A stretch of 64,000 nt of DNA, taken from the NCBI GenBank assembly GCA_031292255.1, contig JARLHN010000021.1, forward strand, positions 17,840 to 81,839. The letters run 5' to 3'. Below, one piece after another: positions 54,432-62,714 of this stretch (positions are counted from its first letter, which is position 1; each line of letters begins with the position of its first letter). The DNA comes from Oryzomonas sp. (GTDB lineage: Bacteria; Desulfobacterota; Desulfuromonadia; Geobacterales; Pseudopelobacteraceae). The notes below the pieces were generated by a model. The model had not been told where the DNA came from and did no database searches. It saw only the letters and a list, made by a program, of their open reading frames with translations. The position numbers and the translations under genes are program-made.

Positions 54432-55016
54432 GTGAAAAAGAAAAAAATGCTCCTTTCTGCCGAGACCATGGACATTAGTTTCGTGCGCAAGGTTGAAGCA
54501 TTGTCAGGTACGTCGGTGCGGCGTTGTTTCCAGTGCGGCAAATGTTCGGCCGGCTGTCCCATGGCCACCTTCATGGAACACCCCCCCAACCGGGTTGTCC
54601 GGCTGCTGCAGCTCGGCCAATGGCAACGCATCCTGGCCGGTCGCTCCATCTGGTACTGCGCCTCGTGCGAGACCTGTTCCACCCGCTGTCCCAACAAGGT
54701 GCACCTGGCCTCGATCATGGACGCCCTGCGCAAGCTCTCCTGGGATGCCGAGGGACCGTCCAAGGAAAGTTACGTGCAGCTGGCCAATAAACTCTTTCTG
54801 CAAAACATCCGCACCTACGGCCGCCAGTACGAGATGCGCCTGGCCGCCGTGTTCAACGTCAAATCCGGCCAGTTTCTCAAAGACCTGATGCTCGGCCCCA
54901 AGCTGATCACCAAGGGGAAGCTGAAAATGTTCCACCAGAAGAACAAGAACATGACCGAGATCGAAAAGATCTTCAGCCGCATCGAAGAGATGCGTAAGAA
55001 CGGGGAGGCCCTGTGA
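54432..55016 (+). CDS. hdrC: Heterodisulfide reductase subunit C-like Fe-S protein
   Basis: The 194-aa protein binds two [4Fe-4S] clusters through RRCFQCGKCSAGCP and YCASCETCSTRCPN. It relays electrons between HdrA and HdrB. It starts at a GTG with AAGGTG upstream and overlaps hdrB at GTGA. It is the first gene of the hdrCBA-flxDCB-X-flxA operon. A C-terminal helical region of about 90 residues lacks further cysteines, as usual for HdrC. Confidence 0.9.
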   Translation: MKKKKMLLSAETMDISFVRKVEALSGTSVRRCFQCGKCSAGCPMATFMEHPPNRVVRLLQLGQWQRILAGRSIWYCASCETCSTRCPNKVHLASIMDALRKLSWDAEGPSKESYVQLANKLFLQNIRTYGRQYEMRLAAVFNVKSGQFLKDLMLGPKLITKGKLKMFHQKNKNMTEIEKIFSRIEEMRKNGEAL

Positions 55017-55900
55017 CCCCCAAGAATGCCCTCCGGTACGCCTACTACCCCGGCTGCTCCCTCCATGCCTCGGCCGGCGAATACGATCTTTCCACGCGGG
55101 AGTTGTTCAAGAAGCTCAACATCGGCCTGACCGAGGTGCCGGACTGGTTCTGCTGCGGCGCCACCCCGGCCCACAACGTGGACGAACTGCTCTCCCTCTC
55201 CCTGTGCGCCAAGAACCTTGAACTGGCTGAACAGGTGGAAGGCGATCTGGCGGTTGCCTGCGCCGCCTGCTTCTCGCGTCTCAAGACCACCCAGCATATC
55301 CTCTCTGAAAGCGAGTTCAAGCGCCAACAGGTGGAAAAGGCCATTGACGCCCCGGTGCCGCTGAACGGCAACGTCAAGCACCTGCTGGACATCCTGGCCC
55401 GCGACCTGGGGCTGAAGCGCCTGGGACAGGCCGTCACCAAACCGCTCTCCGGCCTGAAGGTGGCCTGCTACTACGGCTGCCTCCTTACCCGGCCAACCGA
55501 TGTGCCCAACCTGGACTGCGTCGAGGCTCCGACGATTATGGAGGACGTCCTGCAGGCGGTCGGCGCCGAAACCGTGGCCTGGAGCCACCGTTTGGAATGC
55601 TGCGGCGCCAACTTCACCCTGTCGCGGCCCGGCGTGGTGGTCCAACTCTCCCATGCCATCCTGGATTCGGCCAAGGCGGCCGGCGCCGACTGCATCATGG
55701 TGGCCTGCCCCCTGTGCCACGGCAACCTGGACATCCGCCAGAAAGAGATCGAAGGGGTCTACGGCACCCACTACGCCATGCCGGTCTTCTACATCACCCA
55801 ACTGGTGGGTTTGGCTGCCGGCCTGAAAGCAGACAAGCTCGGCCTGGACGCCCTGATCGTCAACCCCATGCCGCTGTTGAAGGAAAAACAACTTATATAA
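55013..55900 (+). CDS. hdrB: Heterodisulfide reductase subunit B-like protein
   Basis: The 295-aa subunit carries two CCG domains, seen as DWFCCGATP and LECCGANFTLS with companion cysteines (YYPGCSLH, ACAACFSRL, CYYGCLLT, ACPLCHGNLD). In HdrB these bind the unusual non-cubane clusters that cleave disulfides. It starts at a GTG overlapping hdrC. Because methanogenic CoM-CoB is absent, the disulfide partner here is unknown. Confidence 0.9.
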   Translation: MTPKNALRYAYYPGCSLHASAGEYDLSTRELFKKLNIGLTEVPDWFCCGATPAHNVDELLSLSLCAKNLELAEQVEGDLAVACAACFSRLKTTQHILSESEFKRQQVEKAIDAPVPLNGNVKHLLDILARDLGLKRLGQAVTKPLSGLKVACYYGCLLTRPTDVPNLDCVEAPTIMEDVLQAVGAETVAWSHRLECCGANFTLSRPGVVVQLSHAILDSAKAAGADCIMVACPLCHGNLDIRQKEIEGVYGTHYAMPVFYITQLVGLAAGLKADKLGLDALIVNPMPLLKEKQLI

Positions 55901-55910
55901 TCTGTATAAT

Positions 55911-56052
55911 CTGCCACGGAGACACAGGGACACAGAGGAAGTCAAAAACAAAAACGAGAGGGAAAAACAAAAGGCTTTAAGCGTTGCGCTCCTGATTTCC
56001 AGCCTTTGTTTCAACTCCAACAGTTTCAGTTTTTCTCCGCGTCTCTGTGGCA
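55911..56052. repeat. Dispersed terminal-inverted repeat between hdrB and hdrA
   Basis: CTGCCACGGAGACACAGGG at the left end is answered by CGCGTCTCTGTGGCA at the right end. The AT-rich core is about 110 bases. It is one of several related copies within this operon. Confidence 0.75.
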
Positions 56053-56084
56053 AAAGCCTTTGTTGGCGAAAAGGAATTTGATCG

Positions 56085-58082
56085 ATGTCCAGAATAGGCG
56101 TATTTGTCTGCCATTGCGGTGAAAACATCTCCCGGACGGTCGATGTGGAACGGGTTGCGGCCGAGGTCGGCAAACTCCCCGGCGTGGCCTTTTCCACCGA
56201 TTACAAATACATGTGCTCCGACCCCGGCCAGGGGCTCCTGAAAAAAGCCATCCGGGAAGAGCGGCTCTCCCATGTCGTCGTGGCGGCATGCTCGCCGCGC
56301 ATGCACGAGAAGACCTTCCGCAAGGCGGTGGAATCGGCCGGGCTGAACCCCTTCCTGTGCGAGATGGCCAACATCCGCGAGCACTGTTCCTGGGTCCACG
56401 AGGACCGGGACGAGGCCACGGTCAAGGCCATCGAGATCGTGGGCATGATGGTGGAACGGGTCAAGAAGAACCGCGTGCTCCCTACAATCACCGTGCCGGT
56501 CACCAAGAGATCTCTGGTCATAGGCGGCGGCATCGCCGGCATCCAGGCAGCCCTGGACATCGCCGACGCCGGTCACGAGGTCGTGCTGGTCGAGCGGGAG
56601 CCCTCCATCGGCGGCCACATGGCCCAGCTCTCCGAGACCTTCCCCACCCTGGACTGTTCCCAGTGCATCATGACCCCCAAGATGGTGGACGTGGCCAACC
56701 ATCCCAGGATCAAGCTCTACACCTATGCCGAGATCGAACACGTAGAAGGGTACATCGGCAATTTCCAGGTCACGGTCCGCAGGAAGGCCCGTTCGGTGAT
56801 CGAGGAGAAGTGCACCGGCTGCGGGGTCTGCATGGAAAAATGTCCCGTCAGGAAGATTCCCAATACCTTCGACCGGGACCTGGGCATGCGTCCGGCCATC
56901 TATGTGCCGTTCCCCCAGGCGGTACCCAACACCCCGGTCATCGATCGGGAAAACTGCACCAAGTTCAAGACCGGCAAATGCGGGGTCTGCCAGAAGGTGT
57001 GCGGCCCGGGCGCCGTTGACTACGAGCAGGAAGACCGGTTGATCGTGGAACCGGTCGGGGCCATCGTGGTCGCCACCGGTTTTGACCTTTACTCCATCGA
57101 GGAGAAACCCAAGGGCTCCTCCATCAAGGGGTACGGGGAATTCGGCCACGGCAGAATCCCGGACGTGATCGACGGCATGACCTTCGAACGCCTGGCTTCG
57201 GCTTCCGGTCCCACCGGCGGCAAGATCATGCGACCTTCCGACGGCAGGGAACCGAAGCAGATCGTCTTCATCCAGTGCGTCGGCTCCCGGGCCCGGGAAA
57301 AGGGGATCTCCTACTGTTCGAAGATCTGCTGCATGTACACCGCCAAGCACACCATGCTCTACCACCACAAGGTACATGACGGCCAGGCCTACGTCTTTTT
57401 CATGGACGCACGCACGCCGGGCAAGAGCTACGACGAATTCTGGCGCCGTTCAATCGAGGAGGAAGAAGCGGTCTACATCAGGGGCATGGTTTCGCGCCTC
57501 TACCAGAAGGGTGACAAGATCGTGGTCATGGGGAGCGACATCTCCGTGGGCGTGCAGGTCGAGATCGAGGCCGACATGGTGGTGCTGGCCACGGCCGTGC
57601 AGCCGCGAAAGGGCGCCGACACCCTGGCCCAGAAGCTGGGCATCTCCTACGACAAGTACCACTTCTACTCCGAGGCCCACGCCAAGCTGCGCCCGGTGGA
57701 GTGCGCCACGGCCGGCATCTATCTGGCCGGCGCCTGCCAGGGGCCCAAGGACATCCCGGACACCGTCAGCCAGGCCTCGGCCGCCGCGGCCAAGGTCATG
57801 ACCCTCTTTGCCAGGGACCAGCTGGAGCGGGAACCGATCGTGGCCAGGGTCAGGGAAACCGGGTGCGTCGGCTGCTTCTACTGCAAGAAGGTCTGCCCCT
57901 ACGGAGCGGTGGAGGAGAAGGAAATCCGCGACCGCCAGGGCAACCTGGTCAAGGTGGTGGCCTACGTCAACCCCGGCGTCTGCGGCGGCTGCGGCACCTG
58001 CCAGGCCACCTGCCCGTCCAAGTCCGTCGAACTGGATGGGTATACCGACGAACAGATCGTTGCCATGATTGAGTCTTTATGA
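56085..58082 (+). CDS. hdrA: Heterodisulfide reductase subunit A-like flavoprotein
   Basis: The 665-aa bifurcation-type subunit starts GVFVCHCGENIS, then has an FAD-binding Rossmann motif GGGIAGIQAALD (about 145-156). A ferredoxin segment EKCTGCGVCMEKCP (about 243-256) and further Cys (GKCGVCQKVCGPG) follow. Two C-terminal [4Fe-4S] clusters lie in GCVGCFYCKKVCPYGA and CGGCGTCQATCPS. HdrA flavin is the proposed site that splits electrons between ferredoxin and the disulfide. Its stop abuts a palindromic repeat. Confidence 0.9.
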   Translation: MSRIGVFVCHCGENISRTVDVERVAAEVGKLPGVAFSTDYKYMCSDPGQGLLKKAIREERLSHVVVAACSPRMHEKTFRKAVESAGLNPFLCEMANIREHCSWVHEDRDEATVKAIEIVGMMVERVKKNRVLPTITVPVTKRSLVIGGGIAGIQAALDIADAGHEVVLVEREPSIGGHMAQLSETFPTLDCSQCIMTPKMVDVANHPRIKLYTYAEIEHVEGYIGNFQVTVRRKARSVIEEKCTGCGVCMEKCPVRKIPNTFDRDLGMRPAIYVPFPQAVPNTPVIDRENCTKFKTGKCGVCQKVCGPGAVDYEQEDRLIVEPVGAIVVATGFDLYSIEEKPKGSSIKGYGEFGHGRIPDVIDGMTFERLASASGPTGGKIMRPSDGREPKQIVFIQCVGSRAREKGISYCSKICCMYTAKHTMLYHHKVHDGQAYVFFMDARTPGKSYDEFWRRSIEEEEAVYIRGMVSRLYQKGDKIVVMGSDISVGVQVEIEADMVVLATAVQPRKGADTLAQKLGISYDKYHFYSEAHAKLRPVECATAGIYLAGACQGPKDIPDTVSQASAAAAKVMTLFARDQLEREPIVARVRETGCVGCFYCKKVCPYGAVEEKEIRDRQGNLVKVVAYVNPGVCGGCGTCQATCPSKSVELDGYTDEQIVAMIESL

Positions 58083-58262
58083 ACGAGCGGTTTTCCACCA
58101 GCTCGGCGTCAGGCAGCGTTCCTCCTTGTGACTCGGCCTTACGGCCGCCCCCTTCGGGGCGCCTTCGCGGTCCAATTTTGCAAGCAAAATTGTGCGGCGT
58201 AGCGCTGCTACGCCTCCGCGTCGGATCGTGCCTGCCTTGATCTGACGAAAACTTGCTCGTTC
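58081..58262. repeat. Intergenic palindromic repeat (copy C) between hdrA and flxD
   Basis: Core GGCGTAGCGCTGCTACGCC lies at 58196-58214. Outer arms GAACGAGCGGTTTTC (58081-58095) and GAAAACTTGCTCGTTC (58247-58262) are largely complementary. A nested perfect hairpin CAATTTTGC/GCAAAATTG lies at 58172-58191. It begins at the hdrA stop. Confidence 0.75.
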
Positions 58263-58278
58263 AGGGAGAAACAATACT

Positions 58279-58779
58279 GTGCATACCGAAAAAGAGAAAC
58301 ACACCTTCGAACCGAAGATCATCGCCTTTGTCTGTACCTGGTGCACCTATGCCGGGGCCGACCTGGCCGGCACCAGCCGCATGCAGTACCCCGCCAACGT
58401 GCGGGTGCTCAAGTTCCCCTGCACCGGACGCATCGATCCGGTCTTCATCCTCAAGGCCTTCCAGCAGGGGGCTGACGGCGTCCTGGTATCCGGCTGCCAC
58501 CCCGGCGACTGCCACTACATCGCCGGCAACTTCCACGCCCGCCGCAGGTTTGCCGCATTCAGGAAGCTTCTGGAGTTCGTGGGGGTCGATCTGGGCCGGC
58601 TGCAGTTCTCCTGGGTCTCGGCCGCCGAGGGGGGCAAATGGGTCGAGATGGTCACCGGCCTGACCGAGCAGGTCAGGGGCATGGGACCGATGCAGGAGTT
58701 CAAGGAACTGGCCCTGGAAGAACAGTGGTCCGGATCGATCGATACTCCGGAGTTGCAAGAAGCATACGATCAAATCTAA
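58279..58779 (+). CDS. flxD: MvhD/FlxD-type [2Fe-2S] electron-transfer subunit
   Basis: The 166-aa protein matches MvhD: FVCTWCTYAGADLAG at the N-terminus, KFPCTGRIDP, and SGCHPGDCHYIAGN with the conserved Cys residues for one [2Fe-2S] cluster. It links HdrA to the electron donor module, here the Flx proteins rather than a hydrogenase. It starts at a GTG after a repeat element. The C-terminus ends EAYDQI. Confidence 0.9.
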   Translation: MHTEKEKHTFEPKIIAFVCTWCTYAGADLAGTSRMQYPANVRVLKFPCTGRIDPVFILKAFQQGADGVLVSGCHPGDCHYIAGNFHARRRFAAFRKLLEFVGVDLGRLQFSWVSAAEGGKWVEMVTGLTEQVRGMGPMQEFKELALEEQWSGSIDTPELQEAYDQI

Positions 58780-58797
58780 GACTTAAAGGCAATTGTA

Positions 58798-58966
58798 CGC
58801 GGATCACATCGGATAAATTCTGATAACAATCTGATTTTAATCCGAAGTTATCAGATTTGATCCGCGAGCAATGATATGTTTCCGTCGAATGCAAGGATCT
58901 AACCGGACGACACTGGATTAAAATCGATCTAAAAAATTCGCTAAATCCGCGCAATCCGCGTTCCAT
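58798..58966. repeat. Palindromic intergenic segment between flxD and flxC
   Basis: GCGGATC and TCTGATAAC at the left (58800-58830) pair with GTTATCAGA and GATCCGC (to about 58866). A second run, AATCCGCGCAATCCGCG, lies near 58943. No gene fits. Confidence 0.55.
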
Positions 58967-58989
58967 TATGAAGTTACAGGTGTTCTTAC

Positions 58990-59913
58990 ATGACACAACT
59001 AATCGACACATCCATCTACACCGCCGTCACCGAGGCCATACAGGGCGAGGCGCGACGCATTTTGTCGGAAGGCAGCGTCTCGGCCGTGGTCGGCTACGCC
59101 GCTGCCCGCCGCAAGGGCTCGGCCCAACCGGTCGTCATCACTCAGGCCGACGATTCCGGCAAACTGATCTTCTCGGCCGCCTGCGTCAACAACCTGGCCG
59201 TCTATCTGACCAAGGCCAAGAAAGATATCCCGAAGAACGGAAAGATCGGCATCGTGGTCAAGGGGTGCGACCTGAAGGCCCTGGTGGGGTTGATGGGGGA
59301 ATCGCAACTGAAGCGGGAGGAGTTGTACCTGATCGGGGTTCCCTGTGCCGGGGTGTTGGCATCAACCATCCTGCCCGATACCGCGCTCACCTCCGGCACC
59401 ATTGCCTCCAAATGCCGAGAATGCGGAGAGCGCTTGCCCCAGGGATGCGACTACACACCGACGGTCACTCCCCCAATCACACCGGTACTGGAGAAGAAGT
59501 ATGCCGCCGAGATTGCCCGCCTGGAGGCCATGACCCCGGCCGAGCGATGGGCCTACTGGAAAGAGCAGTTCAAAAAATGCATCAAGTGCTATGCCTGCCG
59601 CCAGGTCTGTCCGTTCTGCTTCTGCGAGCAATGCCTGTGCGACCGCAATAAGCCCCAGATGGTGGAGACCACCCCCCGCCCTGCCGGCAACTTCGCCTGG
59701 CACATCGTCCGGGCCATGCACCTTGCCGGAAGGTGCGCAGGCTGCGCCGAATGTGAACGTGTCTGCCCCATGGACATCCCGCTCAACCTGTTAAACCGCA
59801 AGATGGCCAAGGAGTTGAAGGAATTGTACAACCACGAGGCCGGGTTCGAAGTGCGGGAAAAGGGGCCCCTGGCGATGTACGACGAGAAGGATGACCAGAG
59901 TTTTATAAAATAA
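58990..59913 (+). CDS. flxC: FlxC-like ferredoxin-type oxidoreductase subunit
   Basis: The 307-aa protein has an N-terminal F420-hydrogenase-beta-like region (about 1-150, with KGCDLKALVG). Two [4Fe-4S] clusters appear as CIKCYACRQVCP (about 197-208) and CAGCAECERVCP (about 248-259), with an extra cysteine group CFCEQCLCDRN between them. It lies between flxD and flxB, as in FlxABCD-HdrABC gene sets of sulfate reducers. It should carry electrons from the FlxA/FlxB part to FlxD. The flxB and flxC labels follow gene order and are tentative. Confidence 0.78.
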   Translation: MTQLIDTSIYTAVTEAIQGEARRILSEGSVSAVVGYAAARRKGSAQPVVITQADDSGKLIFSAACVNNLAVYLTKAKKDIPKNGKIGIVVKGCDLKALVGLMGESQLKREELYLIGVPCAGVLASTILPDTALTSGTIASKCRECGERLPQGCDYTPTVTPPITPVLEKKYAAEIARLEAMTPAERWAYWKEQFKKCIKCYACRQVCPFCFCEQCLCDRNKPQMVETTPRPAGNFAWHIVRAMHLAGRCAGCAECERVCPMDIPLNLLNRKMAKELKELYNHEAGFEVREKGPLAMYDEKDDQSFIK

Positions 59914-59925
59914 AATACTCAACAT

Positions 59926-60055
59926 CTGCCACGGAGACACGGAGAACGGCAAAGGCGGGAAACAAGGAGTAAAGCGAACAGTTTTGAAGCGTTTTGCTCC
60001 TGATTTTCAGCCCTTGGCTTTACCCAAAAAACTTTTCTCTGTGTCTCCGTGGCAG
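59926..60055. repeat. Dispersed terminal-inverted repeat between flxC and flxB
   Basis: CTGCCACGGAGACACGGAG at the left end is answered exactly inward by TGTGTCTCCGTGGCAG at the right end. The core is about 95 bases. Confidence 0.8.
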
Positions 60056-60071
60056 ATTTCAAAGGTTTTGC

Positions 60072-61076
60072 ATGCAAAAATACCTCTCGGAAAACAACCT
60101 GAAGGCACTCCTCGATCGCTTGATCGCTGACGGCAAGCGTGTCGTGGCCCCGCGCATGGACGCCGGCACGCCGCTGTACGGGCCACTTGCGAACTCCGGC
60201 GGGATGGTCATGGACAAGTTGCCCCGCCGCTCGGCCAAGGAGACATTTTTCCCGGTCTGCGAAGACATCATGACCTACGGGAAGGAAGGGCAGAAGGTAA
60301 ACCTCACGGACATCGATCCATCTACCTTCCCGGAGACGGTGCTGGTGGGGGTGCGCCCCTGCGACGCCGCTGCGATTCCGGTATTGGACGCCGTGTTCTC
60401 CTGGGACTACAAAGACGAGTTCTTCCTGGAACGGCGCAGAAAGACCACCATTGTCGGCCTGGCCTGCACAAAGGCCGACGACGCCTGTTTCTGCACCGCC
60501 GTGGGGCTCTCCCCGGCCGACCCCAAGGGGAGCGACCTGTTCCTGACCCCCCTGGAGGGGGGCGGCTATGCCTGTGAAACCTTCACGGAAAAAGGCGAGC
60601 AACTTATCAATAATCATACGGTCCTCTTCACCGAACCCAACGGTTCTCAGCCCCTCCCCCCGGCCGAACCGCAGACAGAAAAATTTGATCTGAAAAAGGT
60701 CAAGAAGTGGCTGGACGAGCACTTCGAAGACCCGGCCTGGGACAGCATCGCCGTACGCTGTGTGGGCTGCGGGGCCTGCGCCTTCCTCTGCCCGGCCTGC
60801 CACTGCTTCGACATCGTGGACGAGGGAACCGAGAAAGCGGGCAAGCGCCGTAAGAACTGGGATGCCTGCGGTTTCTGGAAATTCACCCACCACGCCTCGG
60901 GCCACAATCCGCGCGACCTCCAGCCCAAGCGGTACCGCAACCGGATCATGCACAAGTTCAAGTACTACGACGACAAGTTCGGCCAGTCGCTCTGCAGCGG
61001 CTGCGGCAGATGCATCCGCTTCTGCCCGGTGGGGATCGACATTGCCGCGATTGTCGAGGAGATCAGCAAGAAATAA
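60072..61076 (+). CDS. flxB: FlxB-like 4Fe-4S subunit (hydrogenase/sulfur reductase beta type)
   Basis: The 334-aa protein resembles the beta subunit of sulfhydrogenases and anaerobic sulfite reductase subunit A. The features are GVRPCDAAAIPVLD, then two cluster motifs CVGCGACAFLCPACHCFD and CSGCGRCIRFCPVG. It passes electrons from the flavoprotein FlxA. I start at the ATG at 60072 with AAAGG upstream; the frame reads back 26 codons into the repeat element. Confidence 0.82.
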   Translation: MQKYLSENNLKALLDRLIADGKRVVAPRMDAGTPLYGPLANSGGMVMDKLPRRSAKETFFPVCEDIMTYGKEGQKVNLTDIDPSTFPETVLVGVRPCDAAAIPVLDAVFSWDYKDEFFLERRRKTTIVGLACTKADDACFCTAVGLSPADPKGSDLFLTPLEGGGYACETFTEKGEQLINNHTVLFTEPNGSQPLPPAEPQTEKFDLKKVKKWLDEHFEDPAWDSIAVRCVGCGACAFLCPACHCFDIVDEGTEKAGKRRKNWDACGFWKFTHHASGHNPRDLQPKRYRNRIMHKFKYYDDKFGQSLCSGCGRCIRFCPVGIDIAAIVEEISKK

Positions 61077-61088
61077 AAAGAAGAACAT

Positions 61089-61243
61089 CTGCCACGGAGA
61101 CACGGAGAACGGCATCGGCCAAAAACAAGGGAAAAACAAAAAGGTTTTATAGTTTACCCCCAAAGAAGATTTTCTGACTTTGGTTTAACCCAAAAGATTG
61201 TTTGCTTGGTTTTTCTCTAGTTTTTTCTCTGCGTCTCTGTGTG
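61089..61243. repeat. Dispersed terminal-inverted repeat between flxB and the 122-aa gene
   Basis: CTGCCACGGAGACACGGAG at the left end is identical to the copy at 59926; the right end reads CTCTGCGTCTCTGTGTG. The core differs in sequence, so the ends are the conserved part. Confidence 0.75.
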
Positions 61244-61259
61244 AAAAACGAGGTGTAAT

Positions 61260-61628
61260 ATGGAACGATTCATCAACATACGGCACGTCATCGCTGCCCA
61301 GATGACCACCCCTGAGGACAACCCGTTGGTGTCGGACACCACCCGCATGATGGATGTGTGGTTCGGCGGCGAGGTGGTAAGGAAGCAGCTCTTCAAAAAG
61401 GTGTCCAAAGTGGAGCAGGAGGCTTTCGTGGCTGCGCTCCGTGAGCGGGGCTTCGTACAATCCGGCAATCTGCTGGTCGATCCGTCGGCGGTCCTGTTCG
61501 CCGAGATGGAGCACCAGATGGTGGGGGGCATCATCACCATCGGCTTCGGCGACAACAACCGGCCGGTGGAGTTGAAGGTCAAGGGGCAGGCTTTCACGGA
61601 GTTGGCGGCAAAACTGTCCGGCCAATAA
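61260..61628 (+). CDS. Unrecognised protein encoded within the flx operon
   Basis: The 122-aa soluble protein has no signal, helix bundle or Cys motif. It contains HQMVGGIITIGFGDNNRPVE, predicted as beta strands, and a helical ADLREEGF-like middle (VAALRERGFVQSG). It sits between flxB and flxA in the same orientation and so may be an accessory or assembly factor. Upstream, GAGGTG lies about ten bases before the ATG. I cannot name a family. Confidence 0.65.
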   Translation: MERFINIRHVIAAQMTTPEDNPLVSDTTRMMDVWFGGEVVRKQLFKKVSKVEQEAFVAALRERGFVQSGNLLVDPSAVLFAEMEHQMVGGIITIGFGDNNRPVELKVKGQAFTELAAKLSGQ

Positions 61629-61671
61629 TCTATTACAACATCGTTGTCCGGTTTGGTATTTGCATTTAGCT

Positions 61672-61800
61672 CCCCCTCCCTTGACGGGAGGACCCTCAAG
61701 GGCCTAAAGGGGCTGGGGGGTGGGTGAAGCTGCAACTGAGTCACCTGTGGCAATTTCCCCCACCCCCTAACCCCCTCCCGCAAGGGGAAGGGGGACTTTA
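61672..61800. repeat. G/C-tract palindromic repeat before flxA
   Basis: CTCCCCCTCCCTTGACGGGA and GGCTGGGGGGTGGG at the left are answered by CCCCCACCCCCTAACCCCC and CCCGCAAGGGG at the right, with GAAGCTGCAA and TGGCAA between. It matches the element at 35755-35870 in reverse orientation. Confidence 0.6.
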
Positions 61801-61804
61801 GAGC

Positions 61805-61851
61805 ATGTTTTAATCAGTAATTTCCTTACCGGACATTGCTGATTAAAACAT
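61805..61851. repeat. Perfect 13-bp inverted repeat just before flxA
   Basis: ATGTTTTAATCAG (61805-61817) and CTGATTAAAACAT (61839-61851) are exact complements around a 21-base loop. It lies 18 bp before the flxA start and could be an operator or mRNA hairpin. Confidence 0.55.
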
Positions 61852-61868
61852 CAAAAAAGGTTTTTCGA

Positions 61869-62714
61869 ATGTGTGATCACAACAAGAACATCTACCTCCC
61901 CCACCTGGCCACTGTCGAAGAGGTTATCGACGAGACCCCGGATGTACGTACCCTGCGGCTGGTTTTCCAGGACGAGGCGATCAGGGACGGTTTTGCATTC
62001 CGGGCCGGACAGTTCGCCGAGTATTCCGCCTTCGGCGCCGGCGAGTCTACCTTCTGCATCGCTTCCTCGCCGACCCGCAAAGGCTCCATCGAGTGCTGTT
62101 TTCGCGCCGTGGGCCGGGTGACCGAAGCCTTGCGACGTCTGGAGCCGGGGGATACCATGGGGGTACGCGGCCCCTACGGCAACTCCTTCCCTATTGAAGA
62201 GTTCTTCGGCAGAAATCTGGTCTTCGTGGCCGGCGGCATCGCACTGCCACCGCTGCGTACGTTGATCTGGAACTGTCTCGATTGGCGCGACAAGTTCGGC
62301 GACATCACCATCGTCTATGGAGCACGGACGGAAGCCGACCTGGTCTACAAGCGGGAGTTGCAGGAATGGCAGGAGCGCGGCGACGTACGGCTGGTGAAGA
62401 CGGTCGATCCGGGGGGCAACGGGATGGCATGGGACGGCAAGGTCGGCTTCGTGCCGACCATCCTGGAAGAAACGGCCCCCAGCGAGGAGAACACCATTGC
62501 CCTCGTATGCGGTCCGCCGATCATGATCAAATTCACCCTGCCGGTGCTGGAGAAGCTGGGCTTTACGGACGAGCAGGTCTACACCACACTTGAGAACCGC
62601 ATGAAGTGCGGCCTGGGCAAATGCGGCCGCTGCAACGTGGGTAACGTCTATGTCTGCAAGGACGGCCCGGTGTTTACGGCGAAACAGGTCAAGGCCATGC
62701 CGGCGGAGTTCTGA
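61869..62714 (+). CDS. flxA: FlxA-like FAD/NAD(P)-binding oxidoreductase subunit
   Basis: The 281-aa flavoprotein resembles the gamma subunit of sulfhydrogenase and anaerobic sulfite reductase B. An FAD domain (about 10-105, FRAGQFAEYSAFG) precedes the NAD-binding domain (FVAGGIALPPLRT) and a C-terminal [2Fe-2S] site in KCGLGKCGRCNVG and VCKDGP. It should accept electrons from NADH and feed FlxBCD-HdrABC. The ATG at 61869 has an AAAGG site; a TTG at 61836 in frame lies in the inverted repeat and is less likely. Confidence 0.85.
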   Translation: MCDHNKNIYLPHLATVEEVIDETPDVRTLRLVFQDEAIRDGFAFRAGQFAEYSAFGAGESTFCIASSPTRKGSIECCFRAVGRVTEALRRLEPGDTMGVRGPYGNSFPIEEFFGRNLVFVAGGIALPPLRTLIWNCLDWRDKFGDITIVYGARTEADLVYKRELQEWQERGDVRLVKTVDPGGNGMAWDGKVGFVPTILEETAPSEENTIALVCGPPIMIKFTLPVLEKLGFTDEQVYTTLENRMKCGLGKCGRCNVGNVYVCKDGPVFTAKQVKAMPAEF

